Assembly: GCA_900555855.1 (NCBI GenBank)
Contig: USML01000057.1
Location: forward strand, 1-12,214
Origin: an uncultured Eubacteriales bacterium
Lineage (GTDB): Bacteria > Bacillota > Clostridia > Oscillospirales > Butyricicoccaceae
Direction of reading: 5' to 3'
Length of the DNA stretch: 12,214 bases
The translations under genes and the position numbers were made by a program. Each line of letters starts with the position of its first letter. Position 1 is the first letter of the stretch. Below, piece by piece: positions 6,326-12,214 of this stretch. Under the pieces are notes generated by a model. It was given only the letters and a program-made list of their open reading frames with translations, made no database searches and was not told where the DNA came from.

Positions 6326-9300
6326 ATGAAAAAACTCCTTGCACTTTTCCTTGCGATTTCGATGACTTTCAGTTTGATTATTATGCCGGTGAGCGCAGCG
6401 GATAAGCTTACTGTGTCTTTGGATCAAGCTGAAGTTGAAGCAGGAAAAGAAGTAAAAGTAAACTTGAATGTGAGCAACAATCCGGGATTAACTGCGCTTA
6501 CAGTAAGAGTCTTTTATAAAAAAGATGAGCTTACTTGTACGGGAATATCTACCCAAAAGCAGAGTGATAACAACTTCACAGCGTGGAAGCAGTTTGAAAA
6601 AGAATTGGCCACATTGGAGGAAGAAGAAGAACAGGGAAGAAAGGTAAGCGTAGAATTCAATAAAAATGATACAAGCGCCGCAAACCTTTCTGAAGAGAGA
6701 AAAAATGCCGGTTGGGCATTGGCAAATTTTGCTTATATCGTTAGCAAGACTGTTTTTGACAAAAATGGTGTAGTTGCATGCCTGACATTCAAAGCGGCGG
6801 AAGGCTTGGAGTCTGGTACGACTCCGATCGAGATTGAAATTGTTAAAGCGTCTGGTGAGAAAAATGTTACATTGGAAACTGCGAGCCTGAACAGCAGTCT
6901 CACCATCAACGGCGTTGCTCCCACGCTGGGCAAAGTCACGCTGTCCCCCACCTCTGCTCAGGTCAATGGAACGACCGGTGCGACCGTAAACGCCACGGCG
7001 ACCTCCACCAGCAATAAGGACATCACCGGTCTGGTCACATGGTCTATTTCCGGTGGTGAAAACAGCGGCGTGAGCATCAATGCAGCGACCGGCGAGATCA
7101 CCGTGGGTGCAAAGGCCAAGGATGACCACTATATCGTCACGGCGACGGCTATTGACGGCAAGACCCAGGGCGCGGCGCAGAACGCCACCCTGACGGTCAC
7201 CCGCGCACTGTCGGGTTATAAGATCACGGTCACGCCCCTTTCGAAAGCTATGATCATTCCCACCAGTGAAGAGATTACACAGCAGTTCACCGCCACTGCC
7301 GTGGATCGGTATGATGACGAAGTGACCAGCGGCTTTACCTGGTCGCTCAACCCCAGCGACATTGAGGGCGTGAGCATTGCGAAAGACGGCACCGTCACGG
7401 TGACCGCTGGGGCGAAGGATGCGATTTCGGACCGGCAGGAGTTCTCCGTTATCGCGACGCTGGACAATAGCCCCGGCAAGCCCTACGGCCAAGCCATCCT
7501 CGTTGTCAAACGGGATAGCGATCGCGTCCCCACCTCCGTCGTGATCTCCGGCGGCCCCAAAGGCTCCACGCTGGCCGTGCCCAAGACCGGCACTGCCAAC
7601 GCCACCTACACTGCCACGGTCTACGATCAGTACGGCACGGAGATCGCGGATCCCGGCGCGATCAGCTGGTATCTGGAGGCTGATGACGAGAGCCAGCCGT
7701 TCGGTACTGGAAATGAAAGCCAATTCATCGTGATGAAGGAGTTCGCCCAAACCTTTGCAGAGGGCAGTACCAGTCGGGATGTCACCGTCAAGGCCACCTG
7801 CGGCGGTGTGTTTGCCACCACGACCCTCACCCTCACCCGCGAGAAAGCCACGGTCACGACGCTTAAGATCACCGGCTCGGACACGCTGGAGGTGCCCACA
7901 AAGAGCGAATATCCGAATGGCCAGATCACACCCTACTCGGTCACGATTTACGACCAGTATGGTGTAGAGATGAATAGCAATGGTTACAGTATTGGCAGAG
8001 AGCTGGCGCCCACTGGTGTGTCGGATGTCATTTTCCAACCTGACGGCGTCAAGGTCACCTGCTATGCTGCCGGAAACCAGTTTGACCAGAATAACGCGCT
8101 GACCTTCACCATCAAGGCATCTTGCGTCGGTAAAGAAGCCACCAAGACCATCACCCTCAAGCGCGAGCCGTCGGTGGCGACAGCGATCGCCTATGGCACT
8201 GGTATGACAAACCCCGTGGTTCCTACGAATGAAACTCCGGTGTCCGCAAATGTTACCCTTGCGGTCGAAGATCAATACGGCGTGCCCATGAATAGCGCCA
8301 CAGTAGAACCGGATGGCGATTTGCCCGTTGGCTTTATATGGCAAGAAGGAAGCCTGCGGGTCACCAAGGCTGCTGTCGCACATTTTGACGGCGAGCGCAA
8401 GAATGCGGTTCAGGTCTCCGTCGACCTGAAGTGTGGCGAGTCTGTGAAGAACACCGTCAAGCTGTGGCTGGAGCTTGCCGCGGCGCAGATCAACAAGGAT
8501 AGCGCCGAGATTACCGGCCAGGCGAGCATCGCCAAGCCCAAGGGCAATACGCCGAATACCGCGGAGTACAGCATCAGTGATGTGATCAAGGATCAGTACG
8601 GCCTGCGGATGCAGAATGTCGATCGCAGCAAACTGTCTTTGAAGCTTTATTCCGATGCGGCTTGCGGGAACGAGGTCACAAATGACCCTGTGACGCTTTC
8701 CGGCAATACCATCACCGTCACCAGCGGCGCTGAGGTGGACACCAAGTATTACCTCAAGGCGTATTATAATGATCAGCCTTGCTCTGATGCAAAGACCATC
8801 ACCATCACCAATAAGCAGGAGGGCGCTCCCCTGACCGTGGTGCAGGGCGATATCACTTACGGCGAGACGGTCAGCCCCAGCGTCAGCAACACGCCCGCAG
8901 GCGCCGGCACTATCACCTATACCTATGTGGGCCGGGACGGCACGACTTACAATTCTTCCGATGCGCCCACCAACGCCGGTAAGTATACCGTCACCGCCAC
9001 CTGCGAAGACGCGAATTATATCTACACCGGCTCCGTGGATTTCCAGATCCTGTCCAAGGAGATCAAGGTGGACTGGATCGAGCTGACCTACGACGAATAC
9101 ACCTACAACGGCCGGGAGCAGACCGTGAAGTACACCGTCAAGGACGGCAATACAACGCTGGTCGAGGGCACGGACTACACGGTCGAGGGCGACAAACAGA
9201 CCAACGCCGGCGTACACCTGTTGAAGATCATTGGTACGGGCAATTACACCAGCAACTTTACAGCGGCGGCGGGTGCGCCCAGCGTGAATTGGAACATCTG

Positions 9301-11197
9301 GGGGCTGCCGGTAAGGATCAATACGGCCACCTTCCAGCCTCGCACCTATGCCAAGGATAATTACTCCGCTGAGTTGGATGCGCTGACGCTGGTAACTGAG
9401 GATGGCAGCGCCACGCCCGACACTATGACGGCCGAAAATGGCTTTACCGTCTCCGACATTCGCGTCACCAACAACAATGCGGGCCGGCAGCCGGTCAGCT
9501 TCAAAGTGACCCTGACCAACACCAACTATAAGTGGAAAAATGAAACCGGTAACATCTTTAATGTGTCTGAGAGTGCTGGCTACAATGTCATCATCAACAA
9601 GATCGGCCACCGGGACGAAACCGTCTCCGTTGGGTGCAAATACGGCAATCAGCTGTCTGTCGATCTCTCCCAGGTTCTGCCCGAGAACTGGAGCGCTGCG
9701 GTGGCCATCACCGAGAACACCAATGCGGTTCTTACCGAGATCCATGGCGGTGCGATGTATATCATGGAGCAAGACGGCAAGCTCTGGCTCCAGCTGACGA
9801 ATGATTCCAACAAGGTCGGCAAGGACGCCACAGTCACTCTCACCGTGAACAGCACCAACTACAATCCGTTCACCATCACCGTCACCGTCACCGCCCAGAA
9901 AAAGGAGACGCAGACCGTCACAGCCAATGATCTCAATGTCACCTACGGCGATGCGGGCGTCAAGCTCAATGCCTCCGCGCTGGACAATGCCAAGTTGACC
10001 TATCAGGTCACCGAGGGCGCGGATGTGGTCGCCGTAGACGCAAACGGCAATGTGACCCTTCGGAAGTCCGGCACCGCGAAGATCGAGATCTCCGCGGCGG
10101 AGACCGAAGATTACGGCACTGCGAATACCACCGTCACCGTCACCGTCGCCAAGCGCAGTCTGACCGTCAAGGCCAACGACCTGACCGCTTATGTGGGCGG
10201 ACAGCTGCCTGCGCTGGACTATACCGTCACCGGCCTGGTCAGCGGCGACACGCTGACGACCGTGCCCGAGCTGGAGCTGAAGGATGTTCCCGCCGGCGTG
10301 GATCCCATGAAGACCGCCGGGACCTATACCATCGGCTTTAAGACCGCGCCTGTGGCCGATCCGGACAAATATGACCTGACCGTGGAAACCGGCACGCTGA
10401 CCGTCAGCAGCCGGCCCAATGTGAATCCCGTCCCCGCCGGCAATTCCGTCAAGCTGGAAGAAGCCGCCGGCGGCAAGCTCACTTCCTCCGTCTCCCGGGC
10501 CACCAAGGGCACCACGGTGACCATCACCGTCAAGCCCGACGCGGGCTATCAGCTGGAGGAGCTGGAGGTCCTGGACAAAAACGGCGAGGCTCTGCCCCTG
10601 AAGGAGCTGGCAAACGGCAAGTTCAGCTTCCAGATGCCCGATTCCAAGGTCACCGTTCAGGCGTCCTTCGTCCAGGAGAGCACCTATGCTGGCTATCCCG
10701 ATGTGCTCCCGCAGGATTGGTTCTATTCCTCCGTCCGCTATGTGACGGAGCGGGGCCTGATGAACGGCACGCCCAACGGCTTTGAGCCCAACATGGATTC
10801 CTCCCGCGCCACGATCTGGACCATTCTGGCCCGCTTCAGCGGCGTGGATACCACCGTCGTCAGCGGCGAATGGTATGCCGTGGCCCGTCAGTGGGCTATG
10901 GAAAACGGCGTCTCCGACGGCACGAATCCCAACGGCGTCATCACCCGCGAGCAGCTGGCCACCATGCTCTATCGCTTCGCCAAAAACAAGGGTCTGGTGC
11001 AGGAGCCTGTGACCGCAGACCTGAGCGTCTTTGTGGACGCCGGCCAGATCAGCGACTACGCGCTGGACGCCATGCGCTGGGCCGTCTCTGTCGGCCTGCT
11101 CAACGGCATGGACGGCAGCCGTCTGGCTCCCCAGGGCAGCGCAGCCCGGGCCCAGGTCGCCGCGATGCTGATGCGCTTTGATCAGCTGGCGAAATAA
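6326..11197 (+). CDS. Giant secreted cohesin-like / Ig-repeat / MBG / SLH surface protein
   Basis: This 1623-residue protein starts 8 bases after AGGAGG. Residues 1-25 are a signal peptide ending in VSAA. Residues about 26-195 are a cohesin-like domain that shares the NPGL turn and the late strand VVACLTFKAAEGL with gene 1, and carries an acidic EEEEE insert near 99-103. Residues about 196-825 are six Ig-like units of about 107 residues, five marked by DQYG-type motifs. Residues about 834-985 and 1198-1363 hold MBG-like beta domains with TYG and NAGKYTVTA-like elements, separated by a less clear beta-rich region. Residues about 1382-1449 resemble a divergent InlB B-repeat (PDAGY, MPDSKVTV). 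Three SLH domains (about 1454-1507, 1514-1557, 1567-1623) end the protein, with poor TRAE motifs (SRAT, TREQ, ARAQ). I infer a long wall-anchored stalk presenting a dockerin receptor or adhesin at its tip. No enzyme domain is visible. Bases 6361-6900 are about 41% G+C, against about 63% immediately after. Confidence 0.88.
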   Translation: MKKLLALFLAISMTFSLIIMPVSAADKLTVSLDQAEVEAGKEVKVNLNVSNNPGLTALTVRVFYKKDELTCTGISTQKQSDNNFTAWKQFEKELATLEEEEEQGRKVSVEFNKNDTSAANLSEERKNAGWALANFAYIVSKTVFDKNGVVACLTFKAAEGLESGTTPIEIEIVKASGEKNVTLETASLNSSLTINGVAPTLGKVTLSPTSAQVNGTTGATVNATATSTSNKDITGLVTWSISGGENSGVSINAATGEITVGAKAKDDHYIVTATAIDGKTQGAAQNATLTVTRALSGYKITVTPLSKAMIIPTSEEITQQFTATAVDRYDDEVTSGFTWSLNPSDIEGVSIAKDGTVTVTAGAKDAISDRQEFSVIATLDNSPGKPYGQAILVVKRDSDRVPTSVVISGGPKGSTLAVPKTGTANATYTATVYDQYGTEIADPGAISWYLEADDESQPFGTGNESQFIVMKEFAQTFAEGSTSRDVTVKATCGGVFATTTLTLTREKATVTTLKITGSDTLEVPTKSEYPNGQITPYSVTIYDQYGVEMNSNGYSIGRELAPTGVSDVIFQPDGVKVTCYAAGNQFDQNNALTFTIKASCVGKEATKTITLKREPSVATAIAYGTGMTNPVVPTNETPVSANVTLAVEDQYGVPMNSATVEPDGDLPVGFIWQEGSLRVTKAAVAHFDGERKNAVQVSVDLKCGESVKNTVKLWLELAAAQINKDSAEITGQASIAKPKGNTPNTAEYSISDVIKDQYGLRMQNVDRSKLSLKLYSDAACGNEVTNDPVTLSGNTITVTSGAEVDTKYYLKAYYNDQPCSDAKTITITNKQEGAPLTVVQGDITYGETVSPSVSNTPAGAGTITYTYVGRDGTTYNSSDAPTNAGKYTVTATCEDANYIYTGSVDFQILSKEIKVDWIELTYDEYTYNGREQTVKYTVKDGNTTLVEGTDYTVEGDKQTNAGVHLLKIIGTGNYTSNFTAAAGAPSVNWNIWGLPVRINTATFQPRTYAKDNYSAELDALTLVTEDGSATPDTMTAENGFTVSDIRVTNNNAGRQPVSFKVTLTNTNYKWKNETGNIFNVSESAGYNVIINKIGHRDETVSVGCKYGNQLSVDLSQVLPENWSAAVAITENTNAVLTEIHGGAMYIMEQDGKLWLQLTNDSNKVGKDATVTLTVNSTNYNPFTITVTVTAQKKETQTVTANDLNVTYGDAGVKLNASALDNAKLTYQVTEGADVVAVDANGNVTLRKSGTAKIEISAAETEDYGTANTTVTVTVAKRSLTVKANDLTAYVGGQLPALDYTVTGLVSGDTLTTVPELELKDVPAGVDPMKTAGTYTIGFKTAPVADPDKYDLTVETGTLTVSSRPNVNPVPAGNSVKLEEAAGGKLTSSVSRATKGTTVTITVKPDAGYQLEELEVLDKNGEALPLKELANGKFSFQMPDSKVTVQASFVQESTYAGYPDVLPQDWFYSSVRYVTERGLMNGTPNGFEPNMDSSRATIWTILARFSGVDTTVVSGEWYAVARQWAMENGVSDGTNPNGVITREQLATMLYRFAKNKGLVQEPVTADLSVFVDAGQISDYALDAMRWAVSVGLLNGMDGSRLAPQGSAARAQVAAMLMRFDQLAK
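6911..8806 (+). repeat. Tandem Ig-like repeats with a DQYG motif
   Basis: Within the giant surface protein, domains of about 107 residues repeat in tandem. Marker motifs are DRYDDEV (about residue 327), DQYGTEI (432), DQYGVEM (541), DQYGVPM (648) and DQYGLRM (754), nearly evenly spaced. Unit ends often carry TLTVTR or TITLKRE-like strands. The repeats are diverged at DNA level, so this is an old array of the bacterial Ig-like (Big) type rather than a recent expansion. The first unit (about residues 196-290) lacks the marker. Confidence 0.75.
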
Positions 11198-11219
11198 CCT
11201 TACATCGCATAATTTCAAG

Positions 11220-11258
11220 AGCCACCGCGGGCGCGCCCCGCGGTGGCTTTGTATTTTT
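11220..11258 (+). terminator. Intrinsic terminator of the surface operon
   Basis: A perfect 12-bp G/C-rich stem, AGCCACCGCGGG (11220-11231) with CCCGCGGTGGCT (11237-11248), encloses a 5-base loop. It is followed by a T-rich tract (11248-11258, broken by GTA). It lies 22 bases after the stop of the giant gene. Confidence 0.92.
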
Positions 11259-11330
11259 CCGGGATCCTTGTGCTTCTGCCGGAAATTTAGAAGAATTCAG
11301 AAAAAAATTCGTGCTTTTTCCTAAGAAATA

Positions 11331-11339
11331 TGATAAGAT
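11331..11339 (+). promoter_or_regulatory. Possible extended -10 promoter of the nfeD-SPFH pair
   Basis: TGATAAGAT is an extended -10 (TG, one base, TAAGAT) in an A/T-rich stretch 34 bases before the NfeD start codon. No good -35 is visible 16-18 bases upstream, which is tolerated for extended -10 promoters. An overlapping TAAAAT at 11339-11344 is an alternative. Confidence 0.4.
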
Positions 11340-11373
11340 AAAATTAATATAAGGCAAAGGAGGGTGCTTTCTC

Positions 11374-11808
11374 ATGAACATTCCCGCGTATGTTATCTGG
11401 CTGGCGGCGGCCATCCTGTTCGGGATTCTGGAAGCGGTGATGCTGGGGCTCAATTCCATCTGGTTTTCCGTGGGCGCGCTGGCGGCCATGGCTGCGGCGC
11501 TTTTGGGCGGCGGCGTCTGGCTGCAGGCGGTGGTCTTTCTGGCGGTGTCGCTGGCGGCGCTGCTTGCGGCGAAAAAGCTGCTGAAAAAGCGCTTCAACCG
11601 GGCCCGTCAGCCCACCAATGCCGACCGGATCCTGGGCGAGACCGTCATCGTCACGGAGGAGATCAACAACGAAAAACCCTCCGGACAGATCCGGGCGGGC
11701 AGCATCTTCTGGACGGCCCGCAGCATTGATGGCACTGTGATCCCCAAGGACGCCGAGGTCACAGTGAAATATATCGATGGCGTCAAGGCCATGGTGGAGC
11801 GCGCCTGA
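11374..11808 (+). CDS. NfeD-family membrane protein
   Basis: This 144-residue protein starts 10 bases after AGGAGG (11358-11363). It has three predicted membrane segments (about 7-25, 28-45, 50-66) and a basic stretch KKLLKKRFNRAR, then a soluble C-terminal OB-fold (about 82-143) with GETVIVTEEI, GSIFWTARSIDG and VTVKYIDGVKAMV, typical of short NfeD proteins (NfeD1b type) without the ClpP-like protease domain. By family knowledge such proteins act at the membrane together with SPFH/stomatin proteins in microdomain organisation or membrane-stress response. An SPFH gene follows after 39 bases, supporting this. It lies after the terminator of the surface operon and so is probably a separate unit. 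Confidence 0.92.
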   Translation: MNIPAYVIWLAAAILFGILEAVMLGLNSIWFSVGALAAMAAALLGGGVWLQAVVFLAVSLAALLAAKKLLKKRFNRARQPTNADRILGETVIVTEEINNEKPSGQIRAGSIFWTARSIDGTVIPKDAEVTVKYIDGVKAMVERA

Positions 11809-11847
11809 GCGCCGCCCCATTTGCAACAAAAGAAGGAGGAACCCCCT

Positions 11848-12214
11848 ATGCTGATCGCAATCGCATCGCTGCTCCCCGTGATCCTGATCATTATTGTCGT
11901 CCTGCTGATCCTGTCCAATGTGGTGGTCGTGCCCCAGGCCAGCGCCTTTGTGGTGGAGCGCCTTGGCGCTTACCAGCAGACCTGGCAGACCGGCGTCCAT
12001 TTCAAGATCCCCCTGCTGGAGCGGGTGGCCAATAAGGTCACGCTGAAGGAGCGCATCGCCGATTTTGCGCCCCAGCCCGTGATCACCAAGGACAATGTCA
12101 CCATGCAGATCGACACCGTCATCTATTTCCAGATCACCGATCCCAAGCTCTACACCTATGGCGTGGAGTATCCCATGAGCGCCATTGAGAACCTCACCGC
12201 CACCACCCTGCGCA
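11848..12214 (+). CDS. SPFH/band-7 (stomatin-like) membrane protein, 3' end cut by window
   Basis: The ATG at 11848 follows AGGAGG (11834-11839) with an 8-base gap, and the frame stays open to the window end (122 codons, no stop). An N-terminal membrane anchor (about residues 3-25) leads into an SPFH domain: VVPQASAFVVERLGAY, then GVHFKIPLLERV, then KERIADFAPQPVITKDNVTM, a hallmark of bacterial stomatin/paraslipin proteins, then VIYFQITDPKLYTYGV. The family forms oligomeric membrane scaffolds and is commonly encoded next to nfeD, as here. The missing part should include the rest of the SPFH domain and a coiled-coil C-terminus. Length cannot be judged. Confidence 0.95.
   Translation, partial: MLIAIASLLPVILIIIVVLLILSNVVVVPQASAFVVERLGAYQQTWQTGVHFKIPLLERVANKVTLKERIADFAPQPVITKDNVTMQIDTVIYFQITDPKLYTYGVEYPMSAIENLTATTLR

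Noticed and set aside
9864..9900. Short CACCGTCACCGTC-type tandem repeat, also near 10129-10150
   Set aside because: It encodes alternating Thr-Val in beta strands (TITVTVTA, TVTVTVA) and follows from preferred codons. It is not a separate DNA element.
6488..11218. A 1576-codon open frame on the minus strand, antisense to almost the whole giant surface gene
   Set aside because: It is codon-aligned with the sense gene, so it only requires that the sense gene avoids TTA, CTA and TCA codons, which codon bias explains. Its translation has no recognisable domain, while the sense frame has a signal peptide, SLH domains and a ribosome-binding site.
1..12214. CRISPR arrays, tRNA or rRNA genes, insertion sequences
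   Set aside because: I looked for evenly spaced direct repeats, tRNA-like cloverleaf arms, rRNA-like stretches and transposase motifs, and found none that I could support.

Overview
The window looks like a piece of an anaerobic Firmicutes (Clostridia) genome. A gut Oscillospirales-type organism is my best guess, but the sequence alone cannot settle the genus. The reasons are strong AGGAGG ribosome-binding sites before almost every gene, G+C that is mostly high with G/C-ending codons, S-layer homology (SLH) anchoring, cohesin and dockerin modules, a Gram-positive-type lipoprotein and an Obg GTPase. The first 40 bases are not genomic. They are an Illumina Nextera Read 1 adapter preceded by seven bases that match the end of a Nextera XT i5 index, so base 41 is the true edge of the insert.

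Layout. Bases 41-470 hold no convincing gene, but contain a good promoter (382-410) and a leader dyad (418-453) just before a broken alpha/beta hydrolase gene (471-1207, + strand). A bidirectional hairpin terminator (1261-1287) separates it from a minus-strand group read from right to left: obg (4227-2947), a small lipoprotein with GY repeats and a Cys/His tail (2888-2253), and a class I SAM methyltransferase (2091-1291). A divergent promoter region (about 4228-4496) separates obg from the plus-strand surface operon. That leader can fold into two mutually exclusive hairpins.

The centre of interest is the three-gene plus-strand operon at 4497-11197. Gene 1 is a secreted protein with a cohesin-like domain and three SLH domains. 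Gene 2 is a small secreted protein ending in a type I dockerin. Gene 3 is a 1623-residue secreted protein with an N-terminal cohesin-like domain, a tandem Ig-like array, MBG-like domains, a B-repeat-like domain and three C-terminal SLH domains. Two wall-anchored proteins that could receive a dockerin therefore flank the only dockerin protein, and no catalytic domain is visible in any of them. I infer a self-contained cell-surface assembly (adhesion, scaffold or coat) rather than a classical cellulosome. DNA composition changes inside the dockerin domain and stays A/T-richer through the cohesin-like domain of gene 3, which suggests a recombined cassette carrying a matched dockerin/cohesin pair.

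A strong terminator (11220-11258) ends the surface operon. It is followed by an NfeD-family membrane protein (11374-11808) and the start of an SPFH/band-7 (stomatin-like) protein (11848 to the window end), a classic membrane-microdomain gene pair.
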